Source: Nanobdellota archaeon
GTDB taxonomy: Archaea; Nanobdellota; Nanobdellia; Pacearchaeales; GW2011-AR1
Reading direction: 5' to 3'
Assembly: GCA_021799535.1 (NCBI GenBank)
Contig: JAJZAH010000001.1
Span: 1-32,253, forward strand
DNA: 32,253 bases
Part shown: piece after piece, positions 24,536 to 31,383 of the stretch
Numbering within the stretch: position 1 is the first letter of the stretch
Layout: each line of letters opens with the position of its first letter
Notes under the pieces: model-generated
The model's input: only the letters and a program-made list of their open reading frames with translations
What the model was told of the DNA's origin: nothing
Databases searched by the model: none
Made by a program: the position numbers and the translations under genes

Positions 24536-24946
24536 ATGGAATCTTATGAACAACTGCTCGACAAGGCTTATGAAAAAGTAAAAGTTATAGAAGGGAATGG
24601 CGAGAGATTCGAGATACCTAGAATCGAAGGACATTTTGAGGGCAAAAGGACAATTCTTACAAATTTTTTTCATATTGCATCTTATCTAAGGAGAGATCCT
24701 GATCATTTTCTGAAATTCCTGACAAAAGAGCTTGCGGCAAAAGGAGTAGTTGATGGTGAGAGGATAATACTCAATATAAAAGTCCCTTCTAAAAAGATAA
24801 ACCCGAAAATAGAACAGTATATTGAAGATTTTGTCCTATGTAAAGAATGCAGGAAACCCGACACTGAACTTCAGAAAGAAGGGAAATTGACAGTTTTGCA
24901 CTGCCTCGCATGCGGAGCAAAGCACCCGATTCAGTCAAAGATTTAA
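24536..24946 (+). CDS. Translation initiation factor aIF2 subunit beta
   Basis: 136 aa. Part of the heterotrimer delivering initiator Met-tRNA to the small subunit. The core alpha/beta domain has RFEIPRIEGHFEGKRTILTN, then FLKFLTKELAAKGVVDGERI. The C-terminal C4 zinc ribbon is LCKECRKPDTEL and LHCLACGAKHPI. The short N-terminal helix (YEQLLDKAYEKV) is the gamma-binding element. Length and domain order are standard for archaea. CTCTTAAAAACCCC about 26 nt upstream is the TATA box. The zinc-ribbon and DUF424 genes follow on the same strand. Confidence 0.96.
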   Translation: MESYEQLLDKAYEKVKVIEGNGERFEIPRIEGHFEGKRTILTNFFHIASYLRRDPDHFLKFLTKELAAKGVVDGERIILNIKVPSKKINPKIEQYIEDFVLCKECRKPDTELQKEGKLTVLHCLACGAKHPIQSKI

Positions 24947-25012
24947 CTTGAATTTGGTTCCAGAAGCTTTAAAAAACAGGATAAATTTAGTAAATTACTG
25001 AATACAACGATA

Positions 25013-25020
25013 AGGAGGTT
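25013..25020 (+). promoter_or_regulatory. Strong Shine-Dalgarno site
   Basis: AAGGAGGT stands 7 nt before ATG 25027. With a TATA-like GCTTTAAAAAACAGG at about 24966-24976, the mRNA would carry a leader of roughly 30 nt, unlike the mostly leaderless genes around it. Confidence 0.65.
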
Positions 25021-25026
25021 AAAAAA

Positions 25027-25218
25027 ATGGTACAAGGAAGATGTATGAAGTGCAAGTCGCAGGTCGAGATTAAAGATCCAGCGATTACACAAACCGCAAG
25101 GGGGGGATTCATGGCAAAGGGAACATGCCCGCACCACCCAGAAACAACTGTTTGTGCAATGATGTCAAAAGACAATGCTGAAAAAGCGATAAAGGCAGGG
25201 GCTAAAAAGGCTTACTGA
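25027..25218 (+). CDS. Small zinc-ribbon protein, DUF5679-like
   Basis: 63 aa. The N-terminal CMKCKSQVEIKDP matches the first zinc knuckle of DUF5679 proteins, followed by GGFMAKGTCPHHPETTVCAM, where the family usually has a C-x-x-C-G second knuckle. Here the ligands would be Cys with His or a later Cys, a variant arrangement. The C-terminus is a basic helix (NAEKAIKAGAKKAY). The biochemical role of the family is not established to my knowledge; a nucleic-acid-associated role is inference. The strong Shine-Dalgarno site suggests high expression. Confidence 0.75.
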   Translation: MVQGRCMKCKSQVEIKDPAITQTARGGFMAKGTCPHHPETTVCAMMSKDNAEKAIKAGAKKAY

Positions 25219-25223
25219 ATAAG

Positions 25224-25246
25224 TTAATTTTTGTTTTATTTTTTAT
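25224..25246 (+). terminator. T-rich tract, possible archaeal terminator and promoter
   Basis: TTAATTTTTG then TTTTATTTTTT follows the zinc-ribbon stop codon by a few bases. Archaeal RNA polymerase terminates at U-rich tracts without hairpins. The right part could also act as the TATA region of the DUF424 gene, whose ATG is 25271. Confidence 0.4.
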
Positions 25247-25270
25247 TGTGAAATACAAGAGGTTTTGAAA

Positions 25271-25576
25271 ATGTTTGTGAATATAATTGAAGCGTACAGA
25301 AATGTTGTTGCAATAGCTGATGATGAGTTAGTAGGAAGGCAATTTTACGAAGGGAAAAAACAGCTTGATATAAAAGAATCTTTCTACAAAGGCGAAAGCG
25401 CAGAATCTCTGTCCAAAGAAGAGGTCATTGGAATAATCTTAGACATGACCCGTGAAGACGCCACTTTCAATATTGTTGGGGAAAAGTCCATAGCATGTGC
25501 AATAGAAGCGGGAATAATCACTAAAGAGGGTGTTCTCACAATTGACGGAATCCCTTATGGAATGGTTTTATTGTGA
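25271..25576 (+). CDS. DUF424 family protein
   Basis: 101 aa from ATG 25271; a TTG two codons earlier is less likely, and AGAGG at about 25258-25262 could serve as a weak ribosome site. The protein shows the archaeal DUF424 pattern: GRQFYEGKKQLDIKESFYKG near the N-terminus, TFNIVGEKSIACAIEAGII in the middle, and a closing VLTIDGIPYGMVLL. The family is widespread in archaea and tends to sit near translation genes such as aIF2-beta, as it does here, but its reaction is unknown to me. It overlaps nothing; the broken methyltransferase starts 32 nt downstream. Confidence 0.8.
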   Translation: MFVNIIEAYRNVVAIADDELVGRQFYEGKKQLDIKESFYKGESAESLSKEEVIGIILDMTREDATFNIVGEKSIACAIEAGIITKEGVLTIDGIPYGMVLL

Positions 25577-25608
25577 GGTTTTTTATATCGTTAAATCTTT
25601 TCAAATTA

Positions 25609-26368
25609 ATGAGTAATGAAATGAGAAAAGACAGGGGTCTTGAAGAGCTTGATAGTTATCTTGAAAACTTTAGCGGGCTTATAAAAGAAAAGCTAAAAAA
25701 ATCAAAAAAAGTGAAATTCTTGACGCCGGATGCGGATATGGGCTTGCAATGGCCGGGCTTGTCAAAAAATTTGGCGACAAAGTGGAAGTTGTTGGATATA
25801 ATAAAAAGAAACAACATGGAACAATTAAAGAATTGAAAGGGATGTCAATAAAAAGGGGATTTTTACTGAAAAAGAAATTAAAAGTATAGAGAATTTCCCA
25901 AAAATAATTTATTTAAATGCAGAGAAAAAACTTCCTTTCAAAAGTGAAAGCTTTGATTTCATATATGGACTTCATTCAACATATTTGTACAAAGATAAAA
26001 TAAAGTTCTTTGAGAGAATAAATAAGATTTTAAAAAAAGATGGAGTTGCTAGATTTTCATTTTTTGAGGTTTCGATGCTGAAAAATAAAAAAGAAATTTT
26101 TGACAACCTTAGAAAGTTGAATAGAAATCATTTTATCGAAATATGGGATGAAACAAGACAATTGAATATCGTGGATTAATTTAACAATTTTAAAGGGTTA
26201 AAAATAAAATGTGGGAAGAGAAAAGATAAAGATCACGCAATTATTTACTTGGAAATAAAAAAACAGCTTGAGCTAAAGTTTAATTTGAAGTTAATTGATT
26301 CCACAGATATGAGTTTAATTGCCCCTGATCAATATGGCATGAGGGATCTTTATAAAATTCTAAAATAA
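25609..26368 (+). pseudogene. Class I SAM-dependent methyltransferase, broken by two frameshifts and a stop
   Basis: The three forward frames join into one methyltransferase. Frame one (from ATG 25609) reads MSNEMRKDRGLEELDS to SKKVK. After losing one base near 25713-25716, the next frame reads ILDAGCGYGLAMAGLVKKFG, the SAM-binding motif I. A second one-base loss near 25850-25862 moves to the frame IFTEKEIKSIENFPKIIYLN, then LPFKSESFDFIYGLHST (motif IV region) and INKILKKDGVARFSF. A TAA at 26177 interrupts this frame, which then stays open to the TAA at 26366-26368 with HAIIYLEIKKQLEL. Three separate lesions in a window of intact genes point to real decay, although homopolymer sequencing error could explain the two shifts. 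A TATA-like TTTTATATC remains about 24 nt before the start. Confidence 0.8.
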
Positions 26369-26409
26369 CAATACCAAATCCTTATAAACAACTTCTTTTA
26401 ATTAATAAT

Positions 26410-26733
26410 ATGGCAAGACCAAAAGACAATCAAAACGAAGAAGAAAAAATAACGCGAGCTCCTCTCCCAAGAGGCCGGGAAGTTATAGGAATAATCGAAC
26501 AGCGATATGGCGGGAACAAGATGAAAGTCAACTGCCTTGACAAAAAGGAAAGAGTCGGAAGAGTTCCAGGGAGATTGAAAAGAGAATTATGGTTAAGACC
26601 CGGGGATGTTATAATAATTGAACCATGGGAGCTTGATGACAATAAAGGTGAGATACTCCTGAAATATAAACCAAGCCAGGTTGCATGGCTCAAAAAGAAC
26701 GGTTACCTTGAAAAAGAAGACGAGGAATTCTAA
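26410..26733 (+). CDS. eif1A: Translation initiation factor aIF1A
   Basis: 107-aa OB-fold factor binding the ribosomal A site and helping start-codon selection. The sequence follows the family: a charged N-terminal tail, then REVIGIIEQRYGGNKMKVNC, RVGRVPGRLKRELWLRPGD, IIIEPWELDDNKGEILLKY and a short acidic tail (KEDEEF). No eukaryote-like long acidic extension. CCTTATAAACAAC is a TATA box about 26 nt before ATG 26410. It appears to be monocistronic, just downstream of the decayed methyltransferase. Confidence 0.96.
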   Translation: MARPKDNQNEEEKITRAPLPRGREVIGIIEQRYGGNKMKVNCLDKKERVGRVPGRLKRELWLRPGDVIIIEPWELDDNKGEILLKYKPSQVAWLKKNGYLEKEDEEF

Positions 26734-26817
26734 TTTTCATAATGACCATAAACCTGAGAAAATAATAAGGGAAACTAATCACTTACTCAAAAATTCTTTA
26801 AACAAGAAAAGATTAAA

Positions 26818-27186
26818 ATGAACATGATAAATAAAATCTACTCCGTGTGGATTTACGTAAAAAATCTTGAAGAATCCAAAGAGTTTTATGAGAAGGCCCT
26901 AGGATTGAAAGTTAAGGTTCAAGATAAAAAGTGGATTGAGTTTGACCTTGGGGGAACTTCCTTTTCAATATTTGAACGATCAAAGGATAAAGGACCTATG
27001 AAGCCAGCAAAAACAAGGATAATGTTTGAGACAGAAGATATAGAAAGGACAAAAGACAGCTTATTGAGGAAGAATGTGAAGCTAATAGGCGATATAAAAG
27101 ATAAAAATTATGGGAAATTGCTGACGTTTGAGGACCCTAACGGACATTGGCTTGAAATATTTGAAAGGAAAAAGTCCAGCCAATAA
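26818..27186 (+). CDS. VOC (glyoxalase/bleomycin resistance/dioxygenase) superfamily protein
   Basis: 122 aa with the two beta-alpha-beta-beta-beta modules of the VOC fold: INKIYSVWIYVKNLEESKEF, YEKALGLKVKVQ, WIEFDLGGTSFSIFER, then KTRIMFETEDIERTKDSL and LLTFEDPNGHWLEIFER, with the C-terminal DPNGHWLE signature typical of the superfamily. Metal ligands cannot all be assigned: the usual first His is replaced in VWIYVKN, so it may not be a classical glyoxalase. Substrate unknown. TTCTTTAAACAAG is a TATA-like box about 25 nt before ATG 26818. Confidence 0.85.
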   Translation: MNMINKIYSVWIYVKNLEESKEFYEKALGLKVKVQDKKWIEFDLGGTSFSIFERSKDKGPMKPAKTRIMFETEDIERTKDSLLRKNVKLIGDIKDKNYGKLLTFEDPNGHWLEIFERKKSSQ

Positions 27187-27226
27187 ACCCCAAAAACCTT
27201 ATAATCCGCAATTTTTTTAAAAAATC

Positions 27227-27733
27227 ATGGAAAAGCTGATATGTGACAAAATAATAAGGATTGTAAAGAATAAGAAGAAATTAGAAGAAACTCTCAAAGT
27301 AAAACTGACAAATAATAAGAATGAAATTTCAATAGAAGGGGAAGCTGAAAATGAATATGAAGCTGTAAAAGTTATCGACGCGCTTAATCTTGGATTCAGC
27401 TTTTCAGATGCAATTTCAATAAAGAAAAATGAACTTGAGTTCGGTAAGATAAACGTTAAGGATTACTCAAGAAGCAGCTTAGAAAGGATAAAAGGAAGAC
27501 TTATAGGTAAAGATGGAAAAGTCCTTAAAACCCTCTCTACACTCACAAACTGCTCTCTTGAAGTAAAGGGGAATGAAATTGGGATAATAGGAAATCCTGA
27601 GGACATGAAAACTGCGATAGACTCAATAATCCAGATAATTCAGGGATCTAAACATGCCAACGTCTACAAAGGCCTCGAAAAAAGAAAAGACGAACCAATC
27701 GTAGACTGGGGACTGAAGGAAAAGAAGAAATAG
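27227..27733 (+). CDS. KH-domain rRNA-processing protein, Dim2/Pno1-like
   Basis: 168 aa. An N-terminal KH-like domain (about 1-85: EKLICDKIIRIVKNKKKLEE, ISIEGEAENEYEAVKVIDAL) is followed by a second KH domain with the GRLIGKDGKVLKTLSTLTNC loop (GxxG as GKDG) and VKGNEIGIIGNPEDMKTAI. The tandem layout and the closing HANVYKGLEKRK match archaeal Dim2p/Pno1 proteins, which bind the 3' end of 16S rRNA during small-subunit assembly and can interact with aIF2-alpha. The grouping with aIF1A and aIF2-beta fits a ribosome or initiation role. TATA-like sequence lies about 26 nt upstream (CCTTATAATCC). Confidence 0.9.
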   Translation: MEKLICDKIIRIVKNKKKLEETLKVKLTNNKNEISIEGEAENEYEAVKVIDALNLGFSFSDAISIKKNELEFGKINVKDYSRSSLERIKGRLIGKDGKVLKTLSTLTNCSLEVKGNEIGIIGNPEDMKTAIDSIIQIIQGSKHANVYKGLEKRKDEPIVDWGLKEKKK

Positions 27734-27870
27734 CTTCCCATTTGTTTAATCAAGCTTGCTTAGATTAGCCTTCGCCCGCCTTGTCGGAATAAAAATTAGT
27801 AGAAAGTATTTCAAATTGATTCTATCTCTTAAGTTCCCCCTACTGTAAGGCTGTAGAAATAATATAGAAA
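27734..27870. other. Intergenic region between the KH gene and tRNA-Asn
   Basis: About 137 nt containing an imperfect hairpin (AATCAAGC then GCTTAGATT, about 27750-27768) that could mark the end of the KH transcript and a short C-rich patch. No gene or attachment-site duplication of the tRNA 3' end is visible here. Confidence 0.4.
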
Positions 27871-27943
27871 CGCCCAGGGTAGGACTCGAACCTACGACCT
27901 AACGGTTAACAGCCGTTCGCTCCACCAACTGAGCTACCCGGGC
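27871..27943 (-). tRNA. tRNA-Asn (anticodon GUU)
   Basis: The 73-nt minus-strand sequence folds as a cloverleaf: acceptor GCCCGGG/CCTGGGC with one G-U pair, D arm GCTC/GAGC, anticodon arm AACGG-CTGTTAA-CCGTT with GTT at positions 34-36, a 5-nt variable loop, T arm GTAGG-TTCGAGT-CCTAC and discriminator G. The 3' CCA is not encoded, and there is no intron. A TATA-like TTTATATAGG about 50 nt upstream on the minus strand may be its promoter. No AsnRS or amidotransferase gene is in the window. Confidence 0.95.
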
Positions 27944-27975
27944 TAAATCATCAACTCCTAAGAGAAGATATCTAT

Positions 27976-28167
27976 CTAAAATCCGATAGTACCTATATAA
28001 ATGTTTTGGGATTGCAATGAATAATTTGTATTTTTTCCGAGGATACCAGCTTTTTCGAGAAGCTTGTAAGCTTTCACTTCTCCTCTCCATGCAGTGCATT
28101 CGATTATTATCTGATCATTTACCTTAAAATCCTTATGAAAATCGCAGAAGACAAAGCAGGCAAAAAG
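27976..28167 (-). pseudogene. Possible C-terminal remnant of an unidentified gene
   Basis: The minus-strand frame has 63 sense codons ending at the TAG at 27976, with protein-like content (DFKVNDQIIIECTAWRGEV, KAYKLLEKAGILG), but it contains no ATG, GTG or TTG near its upstream end, so it cannot be a complete gene. I do not recognise it. It lies just upstream of the tRNA-Asn 5' end and overlaps a short opposite-strand frame. Chance openness over 190 nt is possible. Confidence 0.25.
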
Positions 28168-28257
28168 TTACTCAATAGAGATGTGTTAAATTATAAAGTG
28201 ATTCCATTTGATGTGGATGAATTTGCTAGAAAATATGTTGAATCCATAAGAAGTTAA
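28135..28257 (+). CDS. Short hypothetical frame or gene remnant, 40 aa
   Basis: ATG 28135 to TAA 28257 encodes MKIAEDKAGKKLLNRDVLNY followed by a segment ending EFARKYVESIRS. Its hydrophilic, helix-forming composition is protein-like, and a T-rich terminator-like tract follows at 28269-28289. No TATA box stands at the usual distance and no ribosome site is visible, so it may be the tail of a decayed gene. Confidence 0.3.
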   Translation: MKIAEDKAGKKLLNRDVLNYKVIPFDVDEFARKYVESIRS

Positions 28258-28268
28258 GAAACCCCCAA

Positions 28269-28289
28269 TTTATTTTATTTTTTATTTTC
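28269..28289 (+). terminator. T-rich tract, possible terminator
   Basis: Three blocks of T separated by single A residues (TTTATTTTATTTTTTATTTT) in the gap before mnmA. U-rich tracts of this kind end archaeal transcripts; no hairpin is present. Confidence 0.4.
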
Positions 28290-28348
28290 TCGAAATCATA
28301 GAGCAAAAAATCCAAAACCCTTAAAACCACTTCTGGATAATTAATTCT

Positions 28349-29596
28349 ATGAAACCTCTCTTCTCAAAGAAGAAAAAGGAAAAAATCCTCCTTGCAATGT
28401 CAGGCGGGGTTGATTCATCTGTAGCGGCGCTTCTTTTGAAAAAACAGGGATATGAAGTATACGGCGCGTTCATGAAAAACTGGTCAGACACGAAAAATAA
28501 GATAACAGGGGAATGCGCCTGGGTCGAAGAAAGAGATTACGCAATAAAGATAGCAACAAAACTTGGAATCCCATTCGTGACTTTGGACTTTGAGAGAGAA
28601 TACAAAGAACTTGTTGTTGATGAAATGTTCAAGAAATACAAAGCTGGAATAACCCCGAACCCTGATATAGACTGCAACGAAAAAATAAAATTCCCATTAT
28701 TGATAAAAGCAGCAAAAAGGGCGGGGATAAATCTGATTGCAACAGGGCATTATGCAAGAATAAAAAAGATAAAGATGAAAAATGATAAGCAGAGGATAAA
28801 TTCTGATAAAAACTCGGATTCCTTAATTAATTCAACCGGGCGGACAGGTCGGGGGAGTGGAGCGCTGGCGGGTGGGGCGGATTCTTCAGAAAACTTCACT
28901 TACGAACTCCATCGTGCAAGAGATGAATCAAAGGATCAATCATATTTTCTTTACAGGCAAAGTCAAGATGATTTAGCTCACACTATTTTCCCAATAGGAA
29001 ACCTTACAAAGAAAGAAGTCAGGGAAATAGCAAGGAAAAATAGGTTCCAAAACGCAGATAAGAAAGGGACGGTTGGTATCTGCTTTATAGGAAAGATAAA
29101 CTTAAAGGATTTTCTTTCAAAGAAGATAAAACCCAAAACAGGAAAAATTCTTGATCCGGACGGGAAAGTTATAGGAAAACATGACGGCGTCTATTTTTAC
29201 ACAATAGGACAAAGATTGGGACCAAGATATGGGTTTGAGCTTGACAGGAAAGACCTCAATACAAAAAAGATGAGCAGATGGTATGTCGCAAAAAAGGACG
29301 TGAAGACTAATATTATCGTCGCCGCACCTGAAGGCCATCCAATATTGTTCAGGAATGAGATAATTGTTAAAGACCTTCATTTAATCGATGAAAAGAAAGG
29401 GGAATTTAACAAACACAAAAAAATCCTTTCACGGATAAGGCAAGTCGGGGAATTGATCCCATCAAGAGCAATAAACAAAAATGGAAATCTGAAAGTAATT
29501 TTGGAAAAGGCAATAACAGGAATATCAGAAGGCCAGGCAATAGTTCTTTACGATAAAACAAAATGTTTGGGTGGGGGGGTCATAACTTTTAGTTAA
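28349..29596 (+). CDS. mnmA: tRNA-specific 2-thiouridylase MnmA
   Basis: 415 aa. It adenylates and thiolates U34 of tRNA-Lys, -Glu and -Gln. The PP-loop is AMSGGVDSSVAALL, the first catalytic Cys (109) lies in TPNPDIDCNEKIKF, then ATGHYARI, KDQSYFLYRQS and the second Cys (245) in TVGICFIG. The C-terminal domains follow (HDGVYFYTIGQRLGP, then GQAIVLYDKTKCLGGGVI). Between ATGHYAR and KDQSYFLY there are nearly 60 residues where bacterial enzymes have about 20. The extra part (about 140-190) is low-complexity and encoded partly by a strongly G-rich stretch (28834-28880). MnmA is a bacterial-type enzyme, uncommon in classical archaea, so an old transfer is likely. TATA-like CCCTTAAAACC lies upstream. 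Confidence 0.93.
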   Translation: MKPLFSKKKKEKILLAMSGGVDSSVAALLLKKQGYEVYGAFMKNWSDTKNKITGECAWVEERDYAIKIATKLGIPFVTLDFEREYKELVVDEMFKKYKAGITPNPDIDCNEKIKFPLLIKAAKRAGINLIATGHYARIKKIKMKNDKQRINSDKNSDSLINSTGRTGRGSGALAGGADSSENFTYELHRARDESKDQSYFLYRQSQDDLAHTIFPIGNLTKKEVREIARKNRFQNADKKGTVGICFIGKINLKDFLSKKIKPKTGKILDPDGKVIGKHDGVYFYTIGQRLGPRYGFELDRKDLNTKKMSRWYVAKKDVKTNIIVAAPEGHPILFRNEIIVKDLHLIDEKKGEFNKHKKILSRIRQVGELIPSRAINKNGNLKVILEKAITGISEGQAIVLYDKTKCLGGGVITFS

Positions 29597-29597
29597 A

Positions 29598-30647
29598 ATG
29601 CCAAGAGCTCCAAAAAGACCTTTAATATACAGTGAAAAAATAAACACACCCAAAGAACTGGCCAGGTTTGCGACTCCAGAAGAGGCAGCCGTCTACAGGG
29701 CAGAAAGACTTAAATGTGACAGGCTTGCGGAGATAGGATCCGGAATAGCTGCACAGACTATGGCTTTCTCACTTGTTTGTAAAAAAGTGCTTGGGATAGA
29801 GATAGACCCCATATCATTAAGGATCGCAAAAAATAACTTAAAAAAAGCAGGAGCAAAAAATACCGAAGTGATAGAAGGCGACGCCCTTGATGAAAATTTG
29901 ATAAAAAAAGTTGAAGAATTCAGACCGGAAATAATATTTTGTGACACACAAAGGCCCGAAAAATCAAAAAGGACATTATCTGAGATAAAACCGGATATCT
30001 TCAGTCTACTAGAAAAATATTCAAGGATAACCGACAAAATCGCGATAGAAATACCTCCTTACACGGATGATATTGAAAGATTGTCGAGGAAATTTCCCTT
30101 GGAAAAGGAATTTATATCAATAAACGGAAAATTAAATCGGCTGACACTTTACTTCAATTCGCTCAGAACATGCGAAGTTTCAATAGTGGAAGTCAGAACA
30201 AAGGAAAAAATATCCGGAACTCCAAAAAAGTCAAAAGACAAAAACTGTGAGTTTTCAGATGCTCCAAAAATCGGGATGTATTTAGGAATAATAAATCCTG
30301 CAGTTGCCCTTTCGGGAATGACTTCTAACTTATGTGAGAAACTGGATTCTAAGATAATTCCACTTGACGGAAAAGATTACTTTATTTCAGATAGCCCTAA
30401 AAAAACGTCTTTTATAGAATACTATGAAATCCTAGGGATCTCAGAAGCAAAGGAGGAAAGCGTCTCAAAAGAACTGGGCAGGCTCAATGCAAAAGATGCC
30501 GTGATAAGATACAGAATATCCCCTGGGTCATACTGGAAGGAAAGAAAGAATTTGGAGAGGGGGCTTAATGGATCAAGAACAGTTCACATCTTCAATTATC
30601 AGGGCAAGAAAATATTCTGCGAGAGATGGGCAAATACTGCTAATTGA
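29598..30647 (+). CDS. Class I SAM-dependent methyltransferase with THUMP-like C-terminal domain
   Basis: 349 aa. The Rossmann methyltransferase domain (about 35-200) has motif I LAEIGSGIAAQTMAFS, VLGIEIDPISLRIAKNN (acidic loop), TEVIEGDALDE and a catalytic-loop segment IIFCDTQRPEKSKRT. The C-terminal region (about 220-349: EFSDAPKIGMYLGIINPAVA, YYEILGISEA, AVIRYRISPGSYW) resembles the THUMP-like domain found behind such methyltransferases in bacteria, suggesting an RNA substrate. The target base is unknown. The gene begins 1 nt after the mnmA stop, so the two are co-transcribed and both probably modify tRNA. Its 3' end overlaps the convergent phosphoglycerate mutase gene by 8 nt. Confidence 0.82.
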   Translation: MPRAPKRPLIYSEKINTPKELARFATPEEAAVYRAERLKCDRLAEIGSGIAAQTMAFSLVCKKVLGIEIDPISLRIAKNNLKKAGAKNTEVIEGDALDENLIKKVEEFRPEIIFCDTQRPEKSKRTLSEIKPDIFSLLEKYSRITDKIAIEIPPYTDDIERLSRKFPLEKEFISINGKLNRLTLYFNSLRTCEVSIVEVRTKEKISGTPKKSKDKNCEFSDAPKIGMYLGIINPAVALSGMTSNLCEKLDSKIIPLDGKDYFISDSPKKTSFIEYYEILGISEAKEESVSKELGRLNAKDAVIRYRISPGSYWKERKNLERGLNGSRTVHIFNYQGKKIFCERWANTAN

Positions 30648-31302
30648 TTCTATAAACAAAGATTTTGTCATAAGGGATAAACCATTTAGAAGCTTCTTCC
30701 CTTGAAGTATTTTCAAAGATTTTCCTGAAAATCCTTATCGAATTTCCGTGGGCTGAAATTGCAACGTTGACTTTGTTCTTCCTTACATAGATCTTGAGCC
30801 AGGTTATGAAAGGCTTAACCCTTTTCTCAACATCGGCAAAAGATTCTCCTTTAGGAACACGAACATTATATCCCCTGTGAATCATGTCATATTCCTTGTT
30901 GCCGAGGAAATTTTCTATTTCTTTAATCAGCTTTCGGTCAGATATGTTCTCAAGAGCATCACCATAAACGAGAAGATTATATGCTTTCTCCCCTATTTTC
31001 TTTATGAAAGCCTCATGGGTTGTCCCTTCAAGAACCCCGTAGCTCCTTTCTATCATCCGGTCATCTTCAATTATCTTTTTGCACTCCGGGTGCGACTTGA
31101 GGACTATCTCAAGAGTTTCTTTCGAACGGGAGAGCCTAGTGCGTATTGCAACGTCAATCTTTTTCCCTTTAAGTTTCAGAGCTATAGCCTTTGCGTTGGA
31201 TTTTCCTTTGGCAGTTAGGTGGGCATCTTTCCACCCTGTAAATTTCCCATCCCTGTTATAAGTTGATTGCCCATGACGGAAAAGATAGATATAATTCACC
31301 AT
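30640..31302 (-). CDS. gpmA: Phosphoglycerate mutase, 2,3-bisphosphoglycerate-dependent type
   Basis: 220-aa histidine-phosphatase-superfamily enzyme interconverting 3- and 2-phosphoglycerate. The signatures are complete: LFRHGQSTYNRDGKFTGWKD (phosphohistidine), RTRLSRSKETLEI, MIERSYGVLEGTTH (ER-YG-L-G), RGYNVRVPKGESFADVEKRV and AISAHGNSIR (second catalytic His). Archaea more often use the unrelated cofactor-independent ApgM, so this dPGM-type gene suggests acquisition from bacteria. It is convergent with the THUMP-like methyltransferase gene with an 8-nt overlap and appears to be monocistronic. Confidence 0.92.
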   Translation of the reverse strand: MVNYIYLFRHGQSTYNRDGKFTGWKDAHLTAKGKSNAKAIALKLKGKKIDVAIRTRLSRSKETLEIVLKSHPECKKIIEDDRMIERSYGVLEGTTHEAFIKKIGEKAYNLLVYGDALENISDRKLIKEIENFLGNKEYDMIHRGYNVRVPKGESFADVEKRVKPFITWLKIYVRKNKVNVAISAHGNSIRIFRKIFENTSREEASKWFIPYDKIFVYRIN

Positions 31303-31383
31303 TGAGCATTAACAGAAAAGGAATAATTAAATCTTTCCCATTTGCCTCTAAAAACTTAAAAACTTCAGTTTATTAAATTAATT

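Noticed and set aside
27899-28099. Minus-strand frame ending RVAQLVERTAVNR
   Set aside because: Its C-terminal part is the translated tRNA-Asn gene, a common false protein call.
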